Assembly: GCA_905236755.1 (NCBI GenBank)
Contig: CAJOCR010000015.1
Span: 38,341 to 102,340, forward strand
Source: an uncultured Prevotella sp.
Lineage (GTDB): Bacteria; Bacteroidota; Bacteroidia; Bacteroidales; Bacteroidaceae
Length of the DNA stretch: 64,000 nucleotides
Direction of reading: 5' to 3'
Position numbers and translations under genes: made by a program. Positions 1-6,642 of this stretch are shown one piece after another; positions within the stretch are counted from its first letter, which is position 1, and the number at the start of each line of letters is the position of its first letter. The notes below the pieces were generated by a model that ran no database searches, was not told the origin of the DNA, and worked only from the letters and a program-made list of their open reading frames with translations.

Positions 1-1035
1 ATCTCTACATGTATTCCTGTCCTTACAATAGGAATAGCCATCATGCTTAGCTATCTCTGTGCTAATGGTTTTGACATGAGTCTTTCACCTCAAAGCATTG
101 CCCATGGACTTTATGGAATAGGTATCGCTGCTGTGGGTATGCTTTCTACTCTTGGCATCACCTTGGCTACAGATGCCTATGGACCTATTGCTGATAATGC
201 TGGTGGAAATGCAGAGATGAGTGAGTTGGGTGAGGATATCCGTCATCGCACGGATGCTCTTGATGCCCTTGGCAATACTACTGCAGCTACAGGAAAAGGT
301 TTCGCTATTGGTTCAGCTGCTCTCACAGCCCTTGCACTTCTCGCAAGTTATGTTGAGGAGGTAAAGATGGCTATGATTCATGCTGTTCAGGGAGGGCAGC
401 AGTTTATTGATTCTGCAGGCAAAATATTTGATCCATCTACAGCTACCATGCCTGATTTTATGAATTTCTTCCAGGTAACACTTATGAATCCAACTGTTCT
501 TGTTGGAGCATTTATAGGAGCAATGGCGGCCTTCCTCTTCTGTGGTCTTACCATGGAGGCTGTGGGACGTGCTGCACAGAAGATGGTTGTAGAAGTTCGT
601 CGTCAGTTTAAAGCTATAGCAGGCATACTCGAAGGAAAGGCAACTCCCGACTATGGACGTTGTGTTGAAATATCAACGAAGGCAGCTCAGCACGAGATGA
701 TACTTCCTGCATTCCTTGCTATTATCATCCCAATAGTAGTAGGATGCGTGCTTGGTGTTGCAGGTGTTCTCGGACTTCTTGTCGGTGGACTTGCTGCAGG
801 ATTCACCCTTGCCGTGTTTATGGCAAATGCGGGTGGCGCATGGGACAATGCCAAGAAGATGGTAGAGGAAGGCAACTATGGTGGGAAGGGTTCCTTTGCT
901 CATAAAGCAACAATAGTAGGTGATACTGTTGGTGATCCATTTAAAGACACCTCAGGTCCATCTCTTAATATTCTTATCAAGCTGATGTCAATGGTAAGTA
1001 TTGTTATGGCAGGTCTCACAGTTGCCTTTTTGTAG
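1..1035 (+). CDS. hppA: K+-dependent membrane-bound pyrophosphatase (ion pump), C-terminal part
   Basis: The reading frame is open from base 1, so the N-terminal half lies outside the window; 344 residues are present. The protein hydrolyses cytosolic pyrophosphate and pumps H+ and/or Na+ across the inner membrane. The family signatures [16 protein letters not shown] (from about base 172) and [10 protein letters not shown] (bases 271-300) are intact, followed by several hydrophobic helices. In this family Ala at the first and Gly at the fourth position after GNTT mark K+-dependent enzymes, where K+-independent ones have Lys and Thr. Here they are Ala (283-285) and Gly (292-294), so a K+-dependent type is inferred. 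Whether it moves Na+, H+ or both cannot be told from this part. Confidence 0.95.
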   Translation: MSTCIPVLTIGIAIMLSYLCANGFDMSLSPQSIAHGLYGIGIAAVGMLSTLGITLATDAYGPIADNAGGNAEMSELGEDIRHRTDALDALGNTTAATGKGFAIGSAALTALALLASYVEEVKMAMIHAVQGGQQFIDSAGKIFDPSTATMPDFMNFFQVTLMNPTVLVGAFIGAMAAFLFCGLTMEAVGRAAQKMVVEVRRQFKAIAGILEGKATPDYGRCVEISTKAAQHEMILPAFLAIIIPIVVGCVLGVAGVLGLLVGGLAAGFTLAVFMANAGGAWDNAKKMVEEGNYGGKGSFAHKATIVGDTVGDPFKDTSGPSLNILIKLMSMVSIVMAGLTVAFL

Positions 1036-1049
1036 CTCTTAAGTTTTTT

Positions 1050-1123
1050 AGTTCTTTAGTTTATTAGTTTTTAGCTTTTTATTTAAACCTCTTAACCTTT
1101 CAAAACTCATGAACTAAAGAACT
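1050..1123. terminator. Imperfect inverted repeat between convergent genes
   Basis: AGTTCTTTAGTT at 1050-1061 is the exact reverse complement of AACTAAAGAACT at 1112-1123. It lies between the stop of the plus-strand pyrophosphatase and the stop of the minus-strand flavoprotein, so it could end both transcripts. The AT-rich arms and 50-base loop make it a weak terminator candidate; it may instead belong to the simple-sequence hairpin repeats seen elsewhere in the window. Confidence 0.4.
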
Positions 1124-1126
1124 CTT

Positions 1127-1816
1127 TTAACTCATTAACTTGTCAAAAATACCATTCATGGTATTTACAAAGGCATCGGTAGGAAGGAGGAGAGTATCAA
1201 GATACTGTTGTAGTTCATTTGATATTCTCCCGTTTTCTTTATACTCTTGTCCTGCTTGTTTTACTTTTTCAATGTATGGTGTAACGATGTCTTGTGTGTT
1301 TGGGCTCATAAAGAGAGAACCTTCGGCACAGCAAATAGCCGTTATGTCGTTTCCATACATGTGGCGCATCTGAAAGAGTAGTCCATCGAAATTACCTTTT
1401 ATGTTTGGTAAGCTTGCGGTAGAGATAAGTACAGTCTTCTTCGTACCTTCTTCATAGCCATGATGATGTGCAATGCCGTTATTATCAACATACATCATAG
1501 GAGAGTTTAGCGATACTGTTCTATCCATAAGTGCTTTACAATGTGATGGAACACCGTAGGCGTAAAGAGGTATAGACCATATAACCAAGTCGGCCTCCTG
1601 GATTTTATCAATTATCATTGTAGCATCGTCTTTTTGAACGCATTTTCCTTTTGTTTTAAACCAACAAGCATAGCAGGCTCTACATGGTTTTATCCGCATA
1701 TCAATAGTAGTGATATAATCTGCCTTTTCACCAAGGCCTTCCAAAAAAGCTTTTGTTAGCTTCAGCGTTGTACTTCTTTCTTTGTTTGCTGACGCATTAA
1801 TTACTAATACTTTCAT
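1127..1816 (-). CDS. Iron-sulfur flavoprotein-like NAD(P)H-dependent reductase
   Basis: A 229-residue flavodoxin-fold protein. The N-terminus MKVLVINASA is the first beta strand and FMN phosphate loop. Cys45, 48, 51 and 59 form CX2CX2CX7C, matching the compact cluster-binding motif described for archaeal and clostridial iron-sulfur flavoproteins (Isf), so FMN plus a [4Fe-4S] cluster is inferred. Isf proteins shuttle electrons and in anaerobes can reduce O2 or peroxide. The start used is ATG at 1816; an in-frame TTG three codons upstream is less likely because the conserved N-terminus begins at the ATG. It is the first of three such proteins in the window. Its substrate is unknown, and a plain FMN-dependent quinone or azo reductase is possible. 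Confidence 0.8.
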   Translation of the reverse strand: MKVLVINASANKERSTTLKLTKAFLEGLGEKADYITTIDMRIKPCRACYACWFKTKGKCVQKDDATMIIDKIQEADLVIWSIPLYAYGVPSHCKALMDRTVSLNSPMMYVDNNGIAHHHGYEEGTKKTVLISTASLPNIKGNFDGLLFQMRHMYGNDITAICCAEGSLFMSPNTQDIVTPYIEKVKQAGQEYKENGRISNELQQYLDTLLLPTDAFVNTMNGIFDKLMS

Positions 1817-1844
1817 GTTTTGCAATGTTTATATTTAATTATTT

Positions 1845-1877
1845 CTCTATAATGCCTCTATAATGCCTCTATAATCC
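1845..1877. repeat. Three tandem 11-bp units (CTCTATAATGC), copy A
   Basis: Two exact CTCTATAATGC units (1845-1855, 1856-1866) are followed by CTCTATAATCC (1867-1877) and then GT. A second copy with one substitution lies at 45710-45742. Copy A falls between the inferred minus-strand promoter (1908-1939) and the flavoprotein start (1816), so it would be transcribed in that 5' leader. Confidence 0.85.
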
Positions 1878-1907
1878 GTCTATATTGTGACAGAATACTG
1901 TGGACTG

Positions 1908-1939
1908 CAAAAGTATTATTTTCTCTATGATGTAACAAG
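1908..1939 (-). promoter_or_regulatory. Promoter of the flavoprotein gene
   Basis: Read on the minus strand: CTTG (1936-1939), 20 bases, then TACTTTTG (1908-1915). This fits the Bacteroidetes sigma consensus TTTG-N19/20-TAnnTTTG with one mismatch at -33. It predicts a leader of about 85 bases containing the 11-bp repeat. Confidence 0.55.
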
Positions 1940-2174
1940 AGAATGGGATATACTGCAACTATTTGTGATGAGCTGCAATCATTCCTGTTCTTTTTTTGTG
2001 AAAAACCATGACAGAAGAGTTGATCGAAGTTTTTTGTTAGTTAGAGAATATTTTTTTCCTAACTAGGGAGTAAAATTTTCCTAGTTGGAAAGTAAAAAAA
2101 GTGTGGTAGAGAGTATTTTTATGATAATATCTTAAAGCATCAAAAATATTGATATATGATAATTAATTCGCGAA

Positions 2175-2203
2175 TTTGTTAATTTATAGTGGTTATATCT
2201 TTG
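2175..2203 (+). promoter_or_regulatory. Probable mgsA promoter
   Basis: TATCTTTG at 2196-2203 is a perfect -7 element. TTTG at 2175-2178 lies 17 bases upstream, slightly closer than the usual 19-20, so only the -7 is firm. Confidence 0.5.
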
Positions 2204-2262
2204 GTAGTGTTTTGAAATAGTTATATTTTTGATATGAACTAAATATTTGAAAGGGATTAATC

Positions 2263-2736
2263 ATGAAAGAACTATTGAACATCGCACTTGTTGCTCACGA
2301 TTCAAGAAAGAGTGAATTACTTGATTGGGTACGTTATAATGCAGACCTACTGTCAAAACATCAATTATATGCAACAGGAACTACAGGTAAACTTATAGGA
2401 GAGATAGCTGTAGGAACAGAAGATGGAGTTGAATATCCGTTTAAGAATAAGGTTACTCGTTTGCTTAGTGGTCCTTTAGGTGGAGATCAGCAGATAGGTG
2501 CTATGATAGCTGAAGGCAAGATAGATATGTTGATTTTCTTCTGTGATAATCTTGTTATGCAAGGGCATCAGAATGACGTGTCAGCCTTAAGCAGATTGGC
2601 ATCACTTTATAACATTGCGTTTGCAACTAATCGTACAACAGCAGACATGTTACTTACTTCAACACTTTTGGGTAATGAAGCATATTCACGTATAGTACCT
2701 GAATGCATACAACTTTATGCAAACAGGAAACTGTGA
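2263..2736 (+). CDS. mgsA: Methylglyoxal synthase
   Basis: The enzyme converts dihydroxyacetone phosphate to methylglyoxal plus phosphate, a cytosolic bypass of lower glycolysis used when phosphate is short or sugar phosphates build up. The 157-residue length is normal. Visible motifs are the phosphate-binding TGTTG (residues 38-42), SGPLGGDQQIGA (69-80) with Asp75 matching the E. coli catalytic Asp71, and the H-x2-D pair His102/Asp105 matching His98/Asp101. It is monocistronic with its own -7 element. Neighbours are redox-stress genes, which is plausible because methylglyoxal is a reactive electrophile, but no shared operon is seen. Confidence 0.95.
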   Translation: MKELLNIALVAHDSRKSELLDWVRYNADLLSKHQLYATGTTGKLIGEIAVGTEDGVEYPFKNKVTRLLSGPLGGDQQIGAMIAEGKIDMLIFFCDNLVMQGHQNDVSALSRLASLYNIAFATNRTTADMLLTSTLLGNEAYSRIVPECIQLYANRKL

Positions 2737-3017
2737 TTTAATATTGAAATATTGAAATATTGAAAGAATGAAAGAATGAAAGACTAAAGCATGCAACTTC
2801 TCTTTATCGTCTTTCATTCTTCGTTTATCATTTTACAAAGCTTGCATTGCGCCGTAATCTGTTGGTTAGCCCCTTCCCTAAAGCAATATGTAAAGATTGA
2901 ACCGAAGGTCACTGACCGAGTGGAAGAAAAGATGTAAATATTGAAATAATGAAAGATTTAAATATTATATCGGCATAGCCGACTAATCTTCAATCTTCAA
3001 TTTTCGGATGGGGGAGG
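2737..3017. repeat. Intergenic hairpin repeat region (ATTGAAA / GAATGAAAGAC type)
   Basis: The region starts with tandem ATTGAAAT units (about 2741-2765). GAATGAAAGAC (2774-2784) is the exact reverse complement of GTCTTTCATTC (2809-2819). CTGTTGGTTAGCCCC near 2859 recurs near 54986. Further ATTGAAATAATGAAAG units and their inverse AATCTTCAATCTTC (about 2988-3002) flank the small stem TCGGC-ATA-GCCGA near 2971. It is noncoding and could serve as a bidirectional terminator between convergent mgsA and msrA. Confidence 0.6.
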
Positions 3018-3530
3018 CTATTTTTCTTTCGCTTTTCTTGCAAACTCAAACAGAGATAATGGTAAATGGCAGTAGCCATCAGGATTTTTATCTAGATAGT
3101 CCTGATGGTATTCTTCTGCAGTATAGAAGTTCTTTAGAGGCAGATTTTCTACAACCAGGGGCTGCTCGTATTTTTTCTGTTCATCGTTGAGTGCTTTTTC
3201 AATGATACAAACATCATCATTGTTGGTATAATAAATGCCAGTACGATAGCGTGTACCCTCGTCGTGTCCCTGTTTGTTAAGGCTTGTTGGATCGATAGCC
3301 TTAAAGAACATTTGTAGTAGGAAGTTTAGACTTACTACATCAGGATTATACTTCACATGAACGGTTTCAGCATAGCCTGTTTCATCAGTATATACTTCTT
3401 TATATGTAGGATTCTCGGTGTTGCCGTTGGCAAATCCTACTTCAGTTTCAATAACTCCTTCAATCTGTTTGAAGAAATGTTCTGTTCCCCAGAAACAACC
3501 TCCAGCGAGGTAGATGTCTTTTGTATTCAT
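3018..3530 (-). CDS. msrA: Peptide methionine sulfoxide reductase MsrA
   Basis: A stand-alone 170-residue MsrA, which reduces the S epimer of methionine sulfoxide in oxidised proteins using thioredoxin as donor. The catalytic motif GCFWG is at residues 11-15 with nucleophile Cys12. Downstream blocks TEVGFANG, YTDETGYAETVHVKYNP and GTRYRTGIYY are typical of the family. There is no signal peptide, so it acts in the cytosol. No MsrB domain or msrB gene is nearby, although MsrA-MsrB fusions are common in related bacteria. It belongs functionally with the peroxide-defence genes up to 5.5 kb. Confidence 0.95.
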   Translation of the reverse strand: MNTKDIYLAGGCFWGTEHFFKQIEGVIETEVGFANGNTENPTYKEVYTDETGYAETVHVKYNPDVVSLNFLLQMFFKAIDPTSLNKQGHDEGTRYRTGIYYTNNDDVCIIEKALNDEQKKYEQPLVVENLPLKNFYTAEEYHQDYLDKNPDGYCHLPLSLFEFARKAKEK

Positions 3531-3636
3531 AATTTATTCTCTCTTTATATATGTTTGTATTGAGACACAAAAATAGTGATATTTGTTGATATATCGAATA
3601 GTTTTGTTCCTAAATGTATTATTTTGATGATTTGTT

Positions 3637-3667
3637 GTTGGCTTAATTCGAAAAAGTTGTAGTTTTG
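3637..3667 (+). promoter_or_regulatory. Promoter candidate for the second flavoprotein gene
   Basis: TAGTTTTG (3660-3667) fits TAnnTTTG, with GTTG (3637-3640) 19 bases upstream as an imperfect -33. The next plus-strand ATG is at 3692, leaving a very short leader. Confidence 0.45.
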
Positions 3668-3691
3668 TATTTAATTCTTAAAATCAACGAA

Positions 3692-4264
3692 ATGAAAATA
3701 CTGATTCTGAACGGCAGTCCACGCAAGAGAGGATTTATCTCGGGCATGCTTGATATTATGTGCGAGGAAGCAAAAAAGCTTGGTGGACAAGTAGAAATAG
3801 TTAGAACAAATGATCTTAATATAAAGCCATGTATGGGATGTATGGCTTGCAGAAGCAAAGGGGCTTGTATATTGCCTGAAGATGATTCTGTTAGTGTGTT
3901 GAGAAAAATTCAGGACTCTGATGCCATTATTTTGGGTGCTCCATGTTATTGGGGAAATATTCCAGGGCAGATGAAGGTGCTGTTTGATCGAATAGTGTAT
4001 GGCATGATGCGTGATACTCCTCGCTTTCCAGAACCTTTGATGAAAGGTAAAAAGTGCATTTTGCTTAGTTCTTGTACCACGCCGTGGCCTTTTAATATAC
4101 TCTTTAATCAGTCGCATGGAGCAATTCGTGCTATGCGCGAAGTGTGTCGTTATTCTGGTTTCAAGATAGTGAAGGCAATAGAGCGTGGAGGTACTGCGAA
4201 GAATCCTGAAATAACAGATAATGATAGAGCGAAATGTATAAAAGCAATCCGTAAGCTATATTAG
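3692..4264 (+). CDS. Iron-sulfur flavoprotein-like NAD(P)H-dependent reductase
   Basis: A 190-residue flavodoxin-fold protein beginning MKILILNGSPRKRG, the FMN-phosphate loop. Cys47, 50, 53 and 59 form CX2CX2CX5C, again the Isf-type cluster motif. APCYWGNIPGQMKVLFDR is the conserved flavin-edge segment of this family. The ATG at 3692 is preferred over an in-frame TTG at 3665 because the TTG lies inside the inferred -7 element and before the conserved N-terminus. Likely a cytosolic electron-transfer flavoprotein; substrate unknown. It is about 2 kb from the first paralogue and differs clearly from it, so this is not a recent duplication. Confidence 0.8.
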   Translation: MKILILNGSPRKRGFISGMLDIMCEEAKKLGGQVEIVRTNDLNIKPCMGCMACRSKGACILPEDDSVSVLRKIQDSDAIILGAPCYWGNIPGQMKVLFDRIVYGMMRDTPRFPEPLMKGKKCILLSSCTTPWPFNILFNQSHGAIRAMREVCRYSGFKIVKAIERGGTAKNPEITDNDRAKCIKAIRKLY

Positions 4265-4302
4265 TTTATGGATTGCTTTATTTTTATTGTCAGAAGCTTC
4301 GC

Positions 4303-4482
4303 TTACTGATATTTCTTGAAGTTGTATTTCTCTCTTAATTTGTTCTGCTCTTCTTTTGGAAGTGAGGTGAAATACTGTTTCCATCCAGGGCAGAAGTTAA
4401 TGTGCCAACGCCAGAATCTACCAGCTAACGATTTTGGATTCTTTTCGTAATTTGCTCTTAGTTTACAATTTTCACATGCCAT
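4303..4482 (-). CDS. Small conserved-type protein with possible Cys/His metal site
   Basis: A 59-residue protein starting MACENCK. The ATG at 4482 is chosen; a TTG ten codons upstream would only add a lysine-rich stretch. It has Cys3, Cys6, His27 and Cys31 (CX2C-X20-H-X3-C), which could hold one zinc, plus an aromatic segment GRFWRWHINFCPGW and a basic tail. I do not recognise a named family. It lies 81 bases downstream of ohrR on the same strand, so it could be transcribed with gpx and ohrR. Function unknown. Confidence 0.65.
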   Translation of the reverse strand: MACENCKLRANYEKNPKSLAGRFWRWHINFCPGWKQYFTSLPKEEQNKLREKYNFKKYQ

Positions 4483-4563
4483 ATTCTTTTTCTTTTTGAT
4501 TGATAATACCAATGTTTTCTAATGTAGTCATTACAGTTTTCTATTCATTACACTATACTTTAA

Positions 4564-5013
4564 TCACATGTTTTCTTTATGAAACTTGCATATGATTTCG
4601 TCAAGTCCAGGAATGAGATTTTTGATTTTTTCAAGATCAACACCACAATTCTGCATATTCTCAAGCAGGCAGGATGGAATGTCTTTAGCTTGCTCTTTGA
4701 GTTCTTTCCCTTTTTTTGTTAGAGAAATAAGCTTTTGACGATTGTTGGCAGGACCATTGGTGCGAATAATCAGTCCCTCTTTTTCCATTCTCTGAAGTAG
4801 AGGAGTAACAGTGTTGCTTTCAAGCATAAGTAGCTCCTGAATATCGGTTTTAAGCATATTGTCCTTTTCCCACAGAATCATCAATACGAGATATTGTGGA
4901 TAAGTAATGCCAAGCTTGTCAAGAAAAGGTCTGTAACCTTGTGTAATCAGGCGACTTGCCGTATATAAACGGAAGCACACCTGATTCTGGAGTTTTAATT
5001 GTTCATACGTCAT
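4564..5013 (-). CDS. ohrR: OhrR-type MarR-family peroxide-sensing repressor
   Basis: A 149-residue MarR-fold winged-helix protein. The N-terminal segment LQNQVCFRLYTASR followed by YRPFLDKLGITYPQYLVLMILWE is the OhrR signature. Cys13 corresponds to the reactive cysteine that organic peroxides oxidise to release the repressor from DNA. Further cysteines at 115, 123 and 142 leave a two-cysteine mechanism like the Xanthomonas type possible. It starts 32 bases after gpx on the same strand, so the pair is probably one transcript. The usual OhrR target ohr (osmC-like) is not in the window; gpx appears to take that place. The symbol rests on motif recognition. Confidence 0.85.
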   Translation of the reverse strand: MTYEQLKLQNQVCFRLYTASRLITQGYRPFLDKLGITYPQYLVLMILWEKDNMLKTDIQELLMLESNTVTPLLQRMEKEGLIIRTNGPANNRQKLISLTKKGKELKEQAKDIPSCLLENMQNCGVDLEKIKNLIPGLDEIICKFHKENM

Positions 5014-5045
5014 CTTTCTGAAACTTATAAAACAAAATACTGCTA

Positions 5046-5528
5046 TTATTGTGCAAGCATCTTTTCAATGTCTTTCTCCATCTTCTCAGGTTTGGTGATT
5101 GGAGCATAACGTTTAATTGTGCTTCCATCTGGAGAAATCAAGAATTTTGTGAAGTTCCACTTGATACGGCTACCAAAGAAACCTCTTGTCTTGCTTTTGA
5201 GATATTTGAAGATTGGATCGGCATCATCACCATTTACATGTACTTTCTTCATGATTTGGAAAGTTACACCATAGTTGAGTTGGCAGAAGTCTTCTGCTTT
5301 GCTACCATCAGCAAGTTCTTGATTAGCAAAGTCGCCAGAAGGGAAGCCTATTACAACTAATCCGCGATCTTTATATTTCTGATTTAAATTTTCAAGTCCT
5401 TCAAACTGTGGTGTGAATCCACATTTGCTGGCTGTATTAACGATAAGTAATGTTTTACCCTTAAACTCAGAAAAATCAAGTTCCTTATTTTTGCTCGTAA
5501 GAGCCTTGAAGTCAAAAATAGTTCCCAT
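5046..5528 (-). CDS. Glutathione peroxidase-family thiol peroxidase
   Basis: A 160-residue cytosolic peroxidase. NTASKCGF holds peroxidatic Cys36. Gln70 and Trp124 with Asn125 (WNF) complete the usual active-site set. In yeast Gpx3 numbering, which aligns almost without shift, resolving Cys82 is present in FCQLNYGVTF, but the middle cysteine of the FPCNQF motif (Cys64) is Ser in FPSGDF. A Cys rather than Sec active site with a resolving Cys suggests thioredoxin as donor. It reduces organic hydroperoxides or H2O2. It is followed by ohrR and preceded by a -7 element overlapped by a palindrome, so peroxide-inducible expression is inferred. Confidence 0.9.
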   Translation of the reverse strand: MGTIFDFKALTSKNKELDFSEFKGKTLLIVNTASKCGFTPQFEGLENLNQKYKDRGLVVIGFPSGDFANQELADGSKAEDFCQLNYGVTFQIMKKVHVNGDDADPIFKYLKSKTRGFFGSRIKWNFTKFLISPDGSTIKRYAPITKPEKMEKDIEKMLAQ

Positions 5529-5574
5529 ATCTAATCTTTTTAATTTATAAAAATCCTTGTTTTGAATTCCGTTG

Positions 5575-5611
5575 CAAAGATATGGAAAGTTTCGTTAGTC
5601 GTACACGACTA
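5575..5611 (-). promoter_or_regulatory. gpx-ohrR promoter with palindromic operator candidate
   Basis: On the minus strand TATCTTTG (5575-5582) is a perfect -7 element. Just upstream, at the -33 position where TTTG is missing, sits the palindrome TAGTCGT-AC-ACGACTA (5596-5611, 7-bp arms). A regulator bound there would block the polymerase. OhrR, encoded in the same operon, is the obvious candidate, but the sequence differs from the published Xanthomonas and Bacillus OhrR sites. Confidence 0.6.
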
Positions 5612-5674
5612 TAGTAATTTATTATGCTATATTAAGGATATAATGTTGTATTATACATTTTTTAGCTAAATAAT

Positions 5675-5688
5675 AGTCGTGTGCGACT
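5675..5688. promoter_or_regulatory. Second palindrome with the same half-site
   Basis: AGTCG-TGTG-CGACT repeats the half-site of the 5596-5611 palindrome and lies 63 bases further upstream of gpx, directly next to the stop codon of the Cof phosphatase gene. Two matching sites in one 160-base gap suggest a two-site operator. Confidence 0.5.
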
Positions 5689-6495
5689 TTAATCTATAAT
5701 CCCAAAATGTCGGAGTGCGTTTGCTATGCCATCTTCATCAACAGAGGTAGTTATATAGTTGGCTTCTGCCTTTAGTTCAGGAATAGCATTACCCATAGCA
5801 ACGCCAATACCACAGTCTTTTATCATAGTCATATCGTTTCCACCGTCGCCAAAGCCAATACAGTCTTTGATATCAAATCCTTCGTGTTTTGCCAGAGAAA
5901 GAATACCCTTTCCTTTGTCGGCATTTTCAGCGGTAATATCAGTAAATAGAGGATGCCAGCGACCAGAAATACAGTGGGGGAGGAGAGGCATGAGTTTTGC
6001 TTCATTTTCCTTATTTATAAATGGGGATAATTGAAGGATATCGCCTTTAAGCACTTCTTCTACAGGAACAATAAGTTCTGTCATAGGAACAGCCAACGAA
6101 TCTTCGAAAATCTCGTTGGCAATAGGTTTGTGATTGAAAATGCCAATTCCGTCAACTCCTACAACAATAGTGCAGAAGTCTGTTTTTGCTGCATTTTCAA
6201 GAAGAATTTCTACTTCATTATGTGGAATAGCATTAATAGATATAGTATTATCACCAATAAAGCACCGAGCTCCGTTTGTTGTAACATATCCATCGATAAG
6301 ATGCTCTATCTGCTGCAGATTCATTATAAACTGTATAGGACGTCCTGTTGAAATATAAATGCGTGAGCCATTTCTCTTGGCTTCTGTCAGTGCCTGAACA
6401 GTAGAGTCTGGAATACGGTGTGTTTTAAAACTTACCAATGTACCATCTATATCGAAAAACAACGCCTTCTTGGCATGATTTGTATTTGCTTCCAT
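5689..6495 (-). CDS. Cof-type HAD-superfamily phosphatase (HAD-IIB)
   Basis: A 268-residue cytosolic phosphatase. FFDIDGTL (residues 13-20) supplies nucleophile Asp15 and acid/base Asp17; STGRP is motif II; GDGGNDMTMI near the C-terminus is the Mg2+-binding motif IV. The large cap between motifs II and III is typical of the Cof/YbiV group, which acts on sugar phosphates or phosphorylated cofactors. The real substrate cannot be assigned. A minus-strand -7 element (TATCTTTG, 6522-6529) lies just upstream. A second Cof-type gene is at 21923. Confidence 0.9.
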   Translation of the reverse strand: MEANTNHAKKALFFDIDGTLVSFKTHRIPDSTVQALTEAKRNGSRIYISTGRPIQFIMNLQQIEHLIDGYVTTNGARCFIGDNTISINAIPHNEVEILLENAAKTDFCTIVVGVDGIGIFNHKPIANEIFEDSLAVPMTELIVPVEEVLKGDILQLSPFINKENEAKLMPLLPHCISGRWHPLFTDITAENADKGKGILSLAKHEGFDIKDCIGFGDGGNDMTMIKDCGIGVAMGNAIPELKAEANYITTSVDEDGIANALRHFGIID

Positions 6496-6521
6496 ATTTT
6501 ATCTGTATCTTTTTACCTGCG

Positions 6522-6529
6522 CAAAGATA
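6522..6529 (-). promoter_or_regulatory. -7 element of the Cof phosphatase gene
   Basis: The minus strand reads TATCTTTG, a perfect Bacteroidetes -7. No TTTG is seen at the expected -33 distance. Confidence 0.5.
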
Positions 6530-6549
6530 TAAAAAAATGAGGAAAAAGC

Positions 6550-6580
6550 TTTGAACTTATTAATGCTTTATATATCTTTG
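6550..6580 (+). promoter_or_regulatory. Consensus promoter of the S8 protease gene
   Basis: TTTG (6550-6553), 19 bases, TATCTTTG (6573-6580): a full consensus Bacteroidetes promoter about 60 bases upstream of the protease ATG. Confidence 0.75.
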
Positions 6581-6642
6581 CGATATATCATTAGGTATTT
6601 CATAGAGTTAATTCGCACAAAGGGTTCTATTTATTCTGAGTT

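Larger units (their letters stand above)
1817..2262. other. Intergenic region between divergent genes
   Basis: This 446-base gap separates the minus-strand flavoprotein from mgsA. It holds an 11-bp tandem repeat (1845-1877), a minus-strand promoter (1908-1939) and a plus-strand promoter candidate (2175-2203). An AT-rich stretch around 2040-2090 contains CCTAACTAGGGAG and CCTAGTTGGAAAG, partly related by inversion. No ORF with coding character was seen. Confidence 0.6.

Noticed and set aside
1845..1877. 11-bp tandem units as a CRISPR-like array
   Set aside because: Units are contiguous with no spacers and far too short.
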